Positions 47,766-56,058 of a stretch of 64,000 nucleotides of DNA are shown here, piece after piece. A program made the translations under genes and the position numbers. The first letter of the stretch is position 1; each line of letters opens with the position of its first letter. The notes below the pieces were generated by a model. The model saw nothing but the letters and a program-made list of their open reading frames with translations. It did no database searches and was not told the DNA's origin. Origin of the DNA: Halalkalibacter alkaliphilus (GTDB taxonomy: Bacteria > Bacillota > Bacilli > Bacillales > Bacillaceae_D); assembly GCF_023555415.1 (NCBI RefSeq), contig NZ_JAKRYL010000004.1, positions 62,001 to 126,000 of the forward strand. The letters are read 5' to 3'.

Positions 47766-48016
47766 AGTCATTGTCCTATAAAATCAGTAGTTGGGTGTCC
47801 TTTATTAAGATTGATTTGTCTATCTAAAAATGGTATTCACCTATTGAATATACAGTACATATGCTATGGTGAATCGTTGCTGTTCATCCTTTGCCAACAG
47901 GAACAGGTGCATTTGGTGTCGCTTCTGTATGGAGGTATTCGAACTCTGAATGTAAAGCTCTTCTTAAGCGACCTGCGATGATGAGATTCGCATGAATGAA
48001 AGGAGAACAAGAGCAG
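47766..48016 (+). other. Non-coding gap between ymxH terminator and spoVFA
   Basis: The gap from the ymxH stop to the spoVFA start is 359 bases. The first part holds the ymxH terminator; the remainder holds a sigma-K type promoter (47838-47866), a short inverted repeat CTGTTC/GAACAG (47880-47906) near the presumed transcript start, and a leader of about 140 bases. No convincing gene is seen on either strand. Confidence 0.6.
47838..47866 (+). promoter_or_regulatory. Sigma-K type promoter for the spoVF operon
   Basis: CACC at 47838-47841 and CATATGCTA at 47858-47866 match the sigma-K consensus mACm and CATAnnnTA with a 16-base spacer. The downstream operon makes dipicolinic acid in the mother cell, which in B. 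subtilis depends on sigma-K. Confidence 0.7.
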
Positions 48017-48901
48017 ATGTTAACAGATAAACACGTTGTCGTTATTGGAGGGGATGCACGACAATTGGAAATCATCAGGAAACTATCCACACTAGATGCA
48101 AAAATTTCGATGATTGGGTTTGATCAGTTGAATGATGGTTTTATTGGTGCATCGAAACACACGTTGAAAGACATTGAATGGTCGACGGCAGATGCCATTT
48201 TATTACCGGTAAGCGGCACGAGTTCAGATGGGAAAATTGAAACGGTCTTTTCAAATGAATCACTTGTATTAAAAGTCGATCACCTACAACAAACACCAGA
48301 ACATTGCGTCATTTATTCGGGCATTAGTAATGAGTATCTTGACAACTGTGTTGAGAACTCAAAACGTTCATTAGTAAAGCTAATGGAGCGTGATGATGTT
48401 GCGATCTACAATTCAATTCCTACGGCAGAAGGAACTGTGATGATGGCGATTCAGCATACGGACATTACCATCCATCGTGCGAAAGTGGCCGTGTTAGGTC
48501 TAGGAAGAGTCGGTATGTCTGTAGCCAGGACTTTTAGCGCCTTAGGAGCAAATGTCAAAGTTGGCGCAAACGAATCACAACAGTTAGCTCGGATTACAGA
48601 AATGGGGTTAACACCATTTCATACAGATCACATGAAGGAAGAATTGAGAGATATTGACTTGTGTATTAATACGATACCAGCCCGTGTCATTACAGCAAAT
48701 GTATTAGCAGAAATGCCTCTCCACACGCTTATTATTGATTTAGCCTCGAAGCCAGGCGGTACTGATTTTCGTTATGCAGAGAAGCGGGGGATGAAGGCGC
48801 TGTTAGCTCCTGGTTTACCAGGTATTGTAGCACCTAAAACAGCTGGTCAAATCTTAGCTGATGTCCTAGCGGTGTTGTTAACTAATCAGACGAAAAAGTA
48901 A
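48017..48901 (+). CDS. spoVFA: Dipicolinate synthase subunit A SpoVFA (DpaA)
   Basis: SpoVFA and SpoVFB together oxidise dihydrodipicolinate to dipicolinic acid, the calcium chelator of the spore core. The 294-residue protein has an N-terminal recognition domain (VVVIGGDARQLEIIRKL) and a C-terminal NAD(P)-binding Rossmann domain with VAVLGLGRVGMSVARTFSALG. AAAGGAG at 47999-48005 supports the ATG at 48017 better than the upstream in-frame ATG at 47996. It is followed 14 bases later by spoVFB. Confidence 0.95.
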   Translation: MLTDKHVVVIGGDARQLEIIRKLSTLDAKISMIGFDQLNDGFIGASKHTLKDIEWSTADAILLPVSGTSSDGKIETVFSNESLVLKVDHLQQTPEHCVIYSGISNEYLDNCVENSKRSLVKLMERDDVAIYNSIPTAEGTVMMAIQHTDITIHRAKVAVLGLGRVGMSVARTFSALGANVKVGANESQQLARITEMGLTPFHTDHMKEELRDIDLCINTIPARVITANVLAEMPLHTLIIDLASKPGGTDFRYAEKRGMKALLAPGLPGIVAPKTAGQILADVLAVLLTNQTKK

Positions 48902-48915
48902 GAGGGGGATGAATC

Positions 48916-49509
48916 ATGTCATTAAAAGGGAAGCACATTGGATTTGGTATATCTGCATCTCATTGCACGTATGAAGAGGTTATGCCTCAAATTGAAAAAT
49001 TAATTAAACACGGTGCGAAGGTGACTCCTTTTGTCTCTGGTAATGTAAAAAGCACAGATACAAAGTTCGGGACTAGTGCATACTGGTTAAAACGCATTGA
49101 AGAGATAACGGAGGAAGAGATTGTCGATACGATTGTGAAAGCCGAACCTTTTGGGCCGAAAACACCATTAGATTGTATGGTGCTTGCCCCGATTACAGGG
49201 AACTCAACGAGTAAACTTGCTAATGCAATGACAGATGGCCCTGTCTTAATGGGAGCAAAAGCAACATTACGTAGTGGCAATCCAGTTGTTCTTGGGATCT
49301 CAACAAACGATGCGTTGGGACTTAACGGTGTAAATATTATGAAATTAATGGCTACAAAAAACATATATTTTATTCCGTTTGGTCAGGATGATCCAATTAA
49401 GAAGCCAAACTCGTTAGTGGCTAGAATGGAAGCATTAGTGGATACGGTTGAGTCTGCCTTAGCTGGTAAGCAATATCAGCCTGTACTAGTAGAAAAATTC
49501 AGAGATTAA
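48916..49509 (+). CDS. spoVFB: Dipicolinate synthase subunit B SpoVFB (DpaB)
   Basis: A 197-residue flavoprotein-fold subunit of dipicolinate synthase. Visible features are KGKHIGFGISASHCTYEE at the N terminus and the LAPITGNSTSKLANAMTDGPV block typical of the flavoprotein (UbiX/Dfp) superfamily. GAGGGGG precedes the ATG. It completes the operon; the next genes, asd-dapG-dapA, supply aspartate semialdehyde and dihydrodipicolinate. Confidence 0.95.
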   Translation: MSLKGKHIGFGISASHCTYEEVMPQIEKLIKHGAKVTPFVSGNVKSTDTKFGTSAYWLKRIEEITEEEIVDTIVKAEPFGPKTPLDCMVLAPITGNSTSKLANAMTDGPVLMGAKATLRSGNPVVLGISTNDALGLNGVNIMKLMATKNIYFIPFGQDDPIKKPNSLVARMEALVDTVESALAGKQYQPVLVEKFRD

Positions 49510-49590
49510 GCGATTCACATGGTTGCACAAATGAAATATTTCCCTTAAAGTTTAATAGAGAAAACAACAGATACAAACTAAGCATGGATA

Positions 49591-49599
49591 TGCTATAAT
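49591..49599 (+). promoter_or_regulatory. Extended -10 promoter for asd-dapG-dapA
   Basis: TGCTATAAT at 49591-49599 is a perfect extended -10 (TGnTATAAT). The -35 region 17 bases upstream (ATACAA) is poor, which is tolerated by extended -10 promoters. It lies 65 bases before the asd ATG. Confidence 0.65.
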
Positions 49600-49663
49600 C
49601 ATTCCATCTTAGTGAAAAAAATTCTATTAAACGTTGTAAGCAGATGAGGGGAGACGAACACAA

Positions 49664-50704
49664 ATGTCAAATTATCATGTAGCTGTAGTGGGCGCAACAG
49701 GCGCAGTTGGTCAACAAATGTTAAAAACGTTGGAGGAAAGAGATTTTCCGATTGCTAGCTTGAAACTATTATCTTCAAAACGTTCAGCAGGGAAAGTTAT
49801 CTCTTTTAAGGGGAAAGAGTATACAGTAGAAGAAGCAACACCTGAAGCTTTTGAAGGGGTTCAGATTGCACTATTTTCAGCAGGAGGATCAGTTTCAAAA
49901 GCACTAGCGCCGGAAGCAGTTAAACGTGGAGCGATTGTAGTTGATAATACAAGTGCATTTAGAATGGATTCAAACGTGCCTCTTGTTGTTCCAGAAGTAA
50001 ATGAAGAAGCTTTAAAGAACCATAATGGAATCATTGCTAATCCAAATTGTTCAACGATTCAAATGGTTGTTGCTCTTGAGCCAATTCGTGAAAAGTATGG
50101 TCTGAAAAAAGTTGTTGTTTCAACATACCAAGCTGTATCTGGTGCAGGTCTTGAAGCGATTGAAGAAATGAAACAACAAACAAAAGATATTCTAGAAGGA
50201 AAAGAATTCACACCTGAAATCCTGCCAGTAGGCGGAGACAAAAAGCATTATCAGATCGCATTCAATGCCATTCCACAGATTGACCTTTTCCAAGAAAACG
50301 GGTATACGTATGAAGAAATGAAAATGATTAATGAAACAAAGAAAATCATGGAAATGGCAGAACTTGAAGTCGCAGCTACTTGTGTACGTCTTCCAGTAGA
50401 AACTGGTCATTCTGAATCTGTTTATATTGAGACAGAAAAAGGTGGAGCAACAGTTGCAGAATTAAAAGATCTACTTGCTACAGCTCCTGGAGTAACATTA
50501 CAAGATGATCCAGCAAATCAAGTATATCCTCTTGCTTCAGAATGTGTAGGTAAGAATGATGTGTTTGTTGGTCGGATTCGTCATGATCTTGATCGTGATA
50601 ATGGCTATCATATGTGGATTGTTTCAGATAACCTACTGAAAGGTGCAGCGTGGAATTCAGTACAAATTGCTGAAAGTCTCGTAAAATTAAATCTTTTATC
50701 GTAA
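49664..50704 (+). CDS. asd: Aspartate-semialdehyde dehydrogenase
   Basis: Asd makes aspartate semialdehyde, the branch point to lysine/diaminopimelate, threonine and methionine. The 346-residue protein has the NADP motif [12 protein letters not shown], the catalytic cysteine C129 in [11 protein letters not shown], and the C-terminal [16 protein letters not shown] and VGRIRHDLD with the active-site histidine. GAGGGGAG precedes the ATG. It is followed by dapG and dapA, the order in B. subtilis. Confidence 0.97.
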   Translation: MSNYHVAVVGATGAVGQQMLKTLEERDFPIASLKLLSSKRSAGKVISFKGKEYTVEEATPEAFEGVQIALFSAGGSVSKALAPEAVKRGAIVVDNTSAFRMDSNVPLVVPEVNEEALKNHNGIIANPNCSTIQMVVALEPIREKYGLKKVVVSTYQAVSGAGLEAIEEMKQQTKDILEGKEFTPEILPVGGDKKHYQIAFNAIPQIDLFQENGYTYEEMKMINETKKIMEMAELEVAATCVRLPVETGHSESVYIETEKGGATVAELKDLLATAPGVTLQDDPANQVYPLASECVGKNDVFVGRIRHDLDRDNGYHMWIVSDNLLKGAAWNSVQIAESLVKLNLLS

Positions 50705-50720
50705 TAAAAGTAGGTGTCGT

Positions 50721-51950
50721 ATGAAAATAATTGTTCAGAAATTTGGTGGTACGTCTGTACGAGATGACAAAAGTCGGTCTATGGCAGCGAACCATGTGAA
50801 AAAAGCTGTTGAAGATGGATATAAAGTCATTGTCGTTGTATCAGCAATGGGGCGTGAGGGAGAACCTTACGCCACGGACACATTACTCGGTCTTGTCAAT
50901 CAAAGACAGTTACCGAAACGTGAGCAAGATCTACTAGTGTCTTGCGGTGAGATAATTTCTTCTGTTGTTTTCACGGATCTTTTGCAGAGTATGGGTATTA
51001 CTGCTACTGCACTAACTGGTGCTCAAGCTGGCTTCAGAACAAATAACGAATTTTCAAATGCAAAGATTGTGGATATGAATTGTGACGATTTGAAAAAACA
51101 ATTGAAAACAAGTGATGTGGTTGTTGTTGCTGGCTTCCAAGGTCAGACGTTCGATGGTCAGACGACGACGCTTGGAAGAGGGGGTAGTGATACGTCCGCA
51201 ACAGCGTTAGGTGCAGCAGTTCAAGCTGAATGGGTTGATATCTTTACAGATGTTGAAGGAGTTATGACGGCAGATCCTAGAATAGTAGAGGATGCTAGGG
51301 CACTTGATGCTATGTCGTATGAAGAAATTTGTAACATGGCATACCAAGGTGCGAAAGTGATACATCCAAGAGCTGTAGAGGTAGCAATGCAAGCAAGGAT
51401 TCCTATTCGAATTCGCTCAACCTATTCAAATAGCATAGGAACACTTGTTACAGCCAAAATTGCCAAACCTGCAACAGAAGTGAAAGACCGCGTGATTACC
51501 GGAATCGCGAATTTAGCCAATGTAGCACAAATTAAGGTATCCGCAAAACAAGGAGAATATGATTTACAAGAGAAAGTATTTAAAGCAATGGCGACCGCAG
51601 AAATCAGTGTTGACTTTATTAATATCAACCTTCGCGGTGTCTGCTATACAGTTATGGAGAATGTAGCTGACAAAGCAATTGAAGTATTGCATCAAATGGG
51701 TTATGAACCTGAGGTGACAAGAAATTGTGCAAAAGTGTCAGCTGTAGGAGCCGGTATGACCGGTGTTCCAGGTGTTACTGCCAAGATTGTAAGTGCATTA
51801 TCAAAACAAAACATTCAAATACTACAATCAGCTGATTCTCATACAACAATTTGGGTACTAGTTAAAGAAAAAGATATGGTTAAAGCAGTTAACGCACTCC
51901 ATCACATGTTTCAACTTGAACAGACAGGACAACTAGAAGAACAATCTTAG
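50721..51950 (+). CDS. dapG: Aspartokinase I (diaminopimelate-sensitive type) DapG
   Basis: Phosphorylates aspartate as the first step of the pathway. The 409-residue protein begins with the kinase signature KIIVQKFGGTSVRD, has FTDVEGVMTADPRIV, and a C-terminal pair of ACT domains (about residues 265-400, with VSAKQGEYDLQEKVFKAMA and VSAVGAGMTGVPGVTAKIV) used for feedback. Gene context with asd and dapA matches the meso-DAP-sensitive isozyme DapG of B. subtilis; the effector cannot be told from sequence. GTAGGTG is a weak Shine-Dalgarno. Confidence 0.94.
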   Translation: MKIIVQKFGGTSVRDDKSRSMAANHVKKAVEDGYKVIVVVSAMGREGEPYATDTLLGLVNQRQLPKREQDLLVSCGEIISSVVFTDLLQSMGITATALTGAQAGFRTNNEFSNAKIVDMNCDDLKKQLKTSDVVVVAGFQGQTFDGQTTTLGRGGSDTSATALGAAVQAEWVDIFTDVEGVMTADPRIVEDARALDAMSYEEICNMAYQGAKVIHPRAVEVAMQARIPIRIRSTYSNSIGTLVTAKIAKPATEVKDRVITGIANLANVAQIKVSAKQGEYDLQEKVFKAMATAEISVDFININLRGVCYTVMENVADKAIEVLHQMGYEPEVTRNCAKVSAVGAGMTGVPGVTAKIVSALSKQNIQILQSADSHTTIWVLVKEKDMVKAVNALHHMFQLEQTGQLEEQS

Positions 51951-51976
51951 AAATATGAATCAAGGAGCTGAAGGTT

Positions 51977-52849
51977 ATGCACTTTGGCCATATTGTTACT
52001 GCTATGGTAACCCCTTTTACCCAAAAAGGTTTGATAGATGTTGAGAGAACAAAGGAGTTAATTGATTACCTGATTGCTCATGGTAGCGATGCTTTAGTTG
52101 TAGCTGGCACAACAGGTGAGTCTCCAACACTTTCAACGGATGAAAAGCTAGAGCTTTTTAACGTTTGTGTAAAACATGCAAATAAAAGAATTCCTATTAT
52201 CGCAGGAACTGGAAGTAATAATACGCAAGCATCGATTGAGTTAACAAAAAAGGCACAGGACTTAGGTGTCGATGGTATTATGCTTGTTGCTCCATATTAT
52301 AATAAACCGTCACAAGAAGGCATGTATGTGCATTTTAAAAAAATAGCTGAATCAACAGATCTTCCTATTATGCTCTATAATGTTCCTGGAAGAACAGGTG
52401 TACAGATTGAAGCAGAGACGACCATTGCTTTATCTAAGATTCCTAATGTTGTTTCTGTAAAGGAAGCAAGTGGGGATTTGGAACAAATGGCAGCCATTCT
52501 CACAGCTGTTGATGAGAATTTTACTCTTTATACAGGTGATGATGCGAATACGCTTCCGGCTCTAGCTATAGGAGCTCATGGCGTCGTTTCTGTAGCAGCC
52601 CATGTAATTGGCAGTGAGATGAGAGAGATGATTACAAACTTCAAAGCTGGAAACGTAGAGAAAGCAGCGAAGAGTCATCGCTTATTGTTGCCAGTAATGA
52701 AAGCGATGTTTCTAGCACCTAATCCAACATGTGTAAAATACGCTTTGTCATTGCAGGGATTAGAGGTTGGAGACGTAAGACTTCCGTTGATTCCTTTAAA
52801 TCATGGACAAATGAGCGAAGTTAATAAAGTATTAAAGAGAAAAAGCTAA
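51977..52849 (+). CDS. dapA: 4-hydroxy-tetrahydrodipicolinate synthase
   Basis: DapA condenses pyruvate and aspartate semialdehyde, opening the branch to diaminopimelate (cell wall) and dipicolinate (spore). The 290-residue TIM-barrel protein has GTTGESPTL, the tyrosine block MLYNVPGRTG and the Schiff-base lysine K162 in VVSVKEASGD. AAGGAGCTG precedes the ATG. Its TAA stop codon lies inside the 5' arm of the transcription terminator. Confidence 0.97.
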   Translation: MHFGHIVTAMVTPFTQKGLIDVERTKELIDYLIAHGSDALVVAGTTGESPTLSTDEKLELFNVCVKHANKRIPIIAGTGSNNTQASIELTKKAQDLGVDGIMLVAPYYNKPSQEGMYVHFKKIAESTDLPIMLYNVPGRTGVQIEAETTIALSKIPNVVSVKEASGDLEQMAAILTAVDENFTLYTGDDANTLPALAIGAHGVVSVAAHVIGSEMREMITNFKAGNVEKAAKSHRLLLPVMKAMFLAPNPTCVKYALSLQGLEVGDVRLPLIPLNHGQMSEVNKVLKRKS

Positions 52850-52868
52850 TCCACCGGATTAGCTTTTT
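52841..52868 (+). terminator. Rho-independent terminator overlapping the dapA stop codon
   Basis: AAAAGCTAATCC at 52841-52852 pairs perfectly with GGATTAGCTTTT at 52856-52867 around a 3-base loop, with T continuing. The dapA stop at 52847-52849 is part of the 5' arm. Confidence 0.9.
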
Positions 52869-52966
52869 TGTTAGTTTGATGGAAGATAATTGCTTATTTA
52901 TATAAAGATTTAATATTCTAATTTTTTAAAGAAGTGTTGTGTCATATCAACGTAGGAAGTTCAGTC

Positions 52967-52996
52967 TTGTTTTTCATTTCCTAATTAAGGTATACT
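52967..52996 (+). promoter_or_regulatory. Candidate sigma-A promoter for rnjB
   Basis: TTGTTT at 52967-52972 and TATACT at 52991-52996, 18-base spacer. The start would be near 53003, giving a leader of about 145 bases before the TTG start of the RNase J gene. The leader includes GATCGT/ACGATC (53027-53042). Confidence 0.45.
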
Positions 52997-53147
52997 AAAT
53001 ATAATTGATTTGTTCGGGTTGGATTAGATCGTATTTACGATCATCTGTAATTTTAGCGGGTCACATCATCTACGCCAAGGATGAGAGAACGGTATAAAAC
53101 GAAAAACATTTCGGTTTTTTAGAGCATATATAGTAGGAGGAAGTCCA

Positions 53148-54815
53148 TTGTCAAAAGAGTATATAGAAAAAGTACGTGTTTTTGCCTTAGGTGGAGTCGG
53201 TGAAATAGGCAAAAATATGTACGTTGTTGAAGTAGATGAAGACATCTTGGTCGTTGATGCGGGATTAATGTTTCCGGATGACGATATGTTAGGTGTTGAT
53301 ATTGTTATTCCAGATGTGTCATACCTTGTTGAAAATGCCGAGCGAGTGCAAGGGATCTTTTTAACACATGGTCATGAAGATCATATTGGAGGTTTATCTT
53401 ACGTTTTAAAGAAAATTAATGTTCCTGTATATGGAACAAAATTAACCCTTGGCCTAGTTGAAGAAAAGTTAAAAGAAGCAGGAATCTTCCGTCATAGTAC
53501 ATTACACTTAATTGATGCAAATTCCCGTTTAACTATTGGATCTACATCAGTGTCGTTTTTCCGTACAAATCATAGTATTCCTGATTCAGTGGGTATTTGT
53601 TTTGAAACATCTCAGGGTGCAGTTGTTCATACAGGAGATTTTAAATTTGATCAAACTCCTGTTGACGGCAAGCATGCTGATATTGGTAAGATGGCAGCGA
53701 TTGGTGAACGAGGTGTACTTTGTCTTCTGTCTGACAGTACGAATGCAGAGCGACCAGGAACAACGAAATCAGAAATAGAAGTTGGACAAGGTATCGCTGA
53801 AGTTTTTGAAAAAACGGAAGGGCGCATTATTGTTACCACTTTTGCTTCAAACGTTCATCGAATTCAACAAGTGATTCAAGCTTCAATTAGGGCAAATAGA
53901 AAGCTTGTTGTTGTTGGAAAAAGTATGGTTCGAGTTATTACAATAGCAACAAAATTAGGATATATTGATGCACCAAAAGATCTCTTTATCGATATAGATG
54001 AAATTGGCAAATACCGTGATGAGCAGCTTGCAATTTTAACCACAGGTAGTCAAGGAGAACCGATGTCAGCGTTAACACGAATGGCAAAAGGTGCACACAG
54101 ACAAATTACGATTACAGAAGAAGACACGGTGATTATTGCTGCTTCTGCTATTCCAGGTAATGAAAAGTCGGTTTCAGCGATTATTGATAAGCTATATCGT
54201 ATTGGTGCAGAAGTGGTATACGGCCAAGCGAAAGTTCATGCTTCAGGTCATGGTAGTCAAGAAGAATTAATGCTTATGCTTAATTTAATGAAGCCGAAGT
54301 ATTTTGTCCCTATTCATGGTGAATTCCGGATGCAGCATGCACATCGAGAGCTAGCATTGAAAACCGGAATGAGAGCAGAAAATATTTTCCTCGTTGATAA
54401 AGGAGAGGTAGTCGAATTTACGAATGGACAAGCGAGAAAGACAGGGAAAGTTCCTTCTGGAAATGTCTTAATCGATGGCCTTGGTGTAGGAGACGTAGGG
54501 AATATTGTACTCCGAGATCGTCGCCTCCTTTCAAAAGATGGAATTTTAGTTGTGGTAGTTACTCTTAACAAAAAAACAGGTGAGTTTGTTTCAGGACCAA
54601 ACATCATTTCACGAGGATTTGTGTATGTGCGTGAGTCTGAAAAGTTACTTGAGGATGCTAATGAACTAGTAGGTGTTATTCTAAAGAAATGTGTTAGTGA
54701 AAATGTTAATGAGTGGTCTTCCCTTAAGAGCAATGTGAGAGAAGGATTAAGTCGTTTCTTATTCGAAAAAACAAAAAGACGTCCAATGATTTTGCCTATT
54801 ATAATGGAAGTTTAA
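53148..54815 (+). CDS. rnjB: Ribonuclease J (rnjB locus)
   Basis: A 555-residue metallo-beta-lactamase/beta-CASP ribonuclease that takes part in RNA decay and processing. The zinc motif HGHEDH is intact (H74, H76, D78, H79), as are RTNHSIPDSVG, HTGDFKFDQTP and the C-terminal beta-CASP motifs SDSTNAERPG and HASGHGSQEELMLML. The location between dapA and tepA is that of rnjB (RNase J2) in B. subtilis. The active-site motif is canonical, so this protein should be catalytically competent by itself. TTG at 53148 is preceded by TAGGAGG. A second RNase J gene is expected elsewhere. Confidence 0.94.
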   Translation: MSKEYIEKVRVFALGGVGEIGKNMYVVEVDEDILVVDAGLMFPDDDMLGVDIVIPDVSYLVENAERVQGIFLTHGHEDHIGGLSYVLKKINVPVYGTKLTLGLVEEKLKEAGIFRHSTLHLIDANSRLTIGSTSVSFFRTNHSIPDSVGICFETSQGAVVHTGDFKFDQTPVDGKHADIGKMAAIGERGVLCLLSDSTNAERPGTTKSEIEVGQGIAEVFEKTEGRIIVTTFASNVHRIQQVIQASIRANRKLVVVGKSMVRVITIATKLGYIDAPKDLFIDIDEIGKYRDEQLAILTTGSQGEPMSALTRMAKGAHRQITITEEDTVIIAASAIPGNEKSVSAIIDKLYRIGAEVVYGQAKVHASGHGSQEELMLMLNLMKPKYFVPIHGEFRMQHAHRELALKTGMRAENIFLVDKGEVVEFTNGQARKTGKVPSGNVLIDGLGVGDVGNIVLRDRRLLSKDGILVVVVTLNKKTGEFVSGPNIISRGFVYVRESEKLLEDANELVGVILKKCVSENVNEWSSLKSNVREGLSRFLFEKTKRRPMILPIIMEV

Positions 54816-54827
54816 TCTTTAATACGT

Positions 54828-54862
54828 AAAAAAGATGAAGCAATGATGTTTCATCTTTTTTT
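54828..54862 (+). terminator. Rho-independent terminator after rnjB
   Basis: AAAAAAGATGAAGCA pairs with TGTTTCATCTTTTTT around ATGA, one G-U pair, ending in a long T tract. Confidence 0.9.
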
Positions 54863-54972
54863 GTTTCATATGAAATAGAACGCGTTGTTTATTAAAAGCC
54901 AAATATTTTTGGATGATACAGCCAAAACAGGATCATACTACTCCTAGTAATAATTAAAGGAGGGCTTTGTTG

Positions 54973-55722
54973 ATGACGATGGAAAATCCAAATCTCGAAC
55001 AGCAGCCAGCACCTGAAACACCCAAGAAAGATCCAAAAAGCTCAGGAATTATTGAAAAGATTCAAGAGTTAGGACAGACAAATGTACCTGACATGGGGCA
55101 ATCAAATATTCATTGTATGACAGTAGTTGGACAGATAGAGGGGCATATGCAGTTACCTCCTCAAAACAAAACAACCAAGTATGAACACATTATTCCACAG
55201 CTTGTAGCAATTGAACAAAACCCTAAGATTGAAGGATTGCTTTTAATCCTGAATACAGTAGGTGGAGATGTTGAAGCTGGTTTAGCCATTTCAGAAATGG
55301 TAGCATCAATGTCAAAGCCTTCCGTGACTCTTGTGTTAGGTGGAGGGCATTCGATAGGAGTCCCAATTGCTGTTGCAGCTAATTACTCTTTTATTGCTGA
55401 GACTGCTACGATGACCATTCACCCTGTTCGACTAACAGGTCTTGTTATCGGCGTTCCTCAAACGTTTGAATACCTTGATAAAATGCAAGAGCGCGTTATT
55501 AGTTTTGTTACAAAAAATTCTTCAATTAGTGAAGAGAAATTTAAAGAATTAATGCTTTCAAAAGGCAACCTAACCCGTGACATTGGTACCAATGTTGTTG
55601 GAACAGATGCAGTTCAATACGGGTTAATTAATGAGGTTGGAGGAATTGGACAAGCATTGAAGAAGTTAAATGAACTAATAGACCAAAATAAACCAAGCCC
55701 CGAAGGAGATGTCGTTCAATGA
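54973..55722 (+). CDS. tepA: ClpP-class protease TepA (translocation-enhancing protein)
   Basis: A 249-residue ClpP/crotonase-fold protein. The serine nucleophile S127 sits in [15 protein letters not shown], the oxyanion glycines and [10 protein letters not shown] follow. In B. subtilis TepA was linked to processing after protein translocation and to spore proteins; its substrate is not settled. The ATG at 54973 lies eight bases after AAAGGAGGG; two TTG codons at 54967 and 54970 are alternatives. It overlaps ylzJ by four bases. Confidence 0.92.
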   Translation: MTMENPNLEQQPAPETPKKDPKSSGIIEKIQELGQTNVPDMGQSNIHCMTVVGQIEGHMQLPPQNKTTKYEHIIPQLVAIEQNPKIEGLLLILNTVGGDVEAGLAISEMVASMSKPSVTLVLGGGHSIGVPIAVAANYSFIAETATMTIHPVRLTGLVIGVPQTFEYLDKMQERVISFVTKNSSISEEKFKELMLSKGNLTRDIGTNVVGTDAVQYGLINEVGGIGQALKKLNELIDQNKPSPEGDVVQ

Positions 55723-55940
55723 TTCTCTATACAATGATGCCTCAAGAGATGATATTTCCTGAAGACGATCAAAGTTATACGTCACAGCAAGTGATCTCAT
55801 GCGAAGCTGGTCATTTAGTCGTTGAACAAGTCAACCACAGTCAATACCGGGTAGTTCGCCTAATAAGTGGAAATGTTATGAACTATTTAGATGATAAATA
55901 TGCACCTGGTTCTATCATTCAAGCAAAACCTCAACTTTAG
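55719..55940 (+). CDS. ylzJ: YlzJ-like small protein
   Basis: A 73-residue YlzJ-family protein starting [17 protein letters not shown] and ending [18 protein letters not shown], with a conserved middle [21 protein letters not shown]. Function unknown. It always follows tepA in Bacillus, overlapping here by four bases, so a linked role is possible. CGAAGGAGA lies at the right distance inside tepA. Confidence 0.88.
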   Translation: MILYTMMPQEMIFPEDDQSYTSQQVISCEAGHLVVEQVNHSQYRVVRLISGNVMNYLDDKYAPGSIIQAKPQL

Positions 55941-55963
55941 CTATGTAGAGAGTGTTTGTATTA

Positions 55964-55972
55964 TGCTATAAT
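55964..55972 (+). promoter_or_regulatory. Extended -10 promoter for spoIIIE
   Basis: TGCTATAAT at 55964-55972 is a perfect extended -10, without a clear -35. It is identical to the asd promoter -10. Transcription would start near 55979. Confidence 0.65.
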
Positions 55973-55993
55973 TAATTTCATCCAAGGATGGTC

Positions 55994-56017
55994 GAAGCAG
56001 CCAATATTGGCTGCTTC
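55994..56017 (+). repeat. 24-bp perfect palindrome in the spoIIIE leader
   Basis: GAAGCAGCCAAT at 55994-56005 is followed directly by its exact reverse complement to 56017. It lies just downstream of the predicted start point. As RNA it forms a strong hairpin without a good T tract (TTAATATTG follows); as DNA it could be an operator. It may also be the terminator of tepA-ylzJ. Confidence 0.6.
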
Positions 56018-56058
56018 TTAATATTGTTGGCTATTTATAGCAGTAAAGGGTGAAATGT

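Noticed and set aside
47884-48090. Minus-strand ORF of 68 codons over the spoVFA leader and start
   Set aside because: It begins inside spoVFA on the opposite strand and runs over the promoter leader; no recognisable domain. A short resemblance of its end to RidA-like sequence is too weak to use.
54314-54733. Minus-strand ORF of 139 codons antisense to rnjB
   Set aside because: Overlaps conserved RNase J coding sequence; serine/threonine-rich shadow frame.
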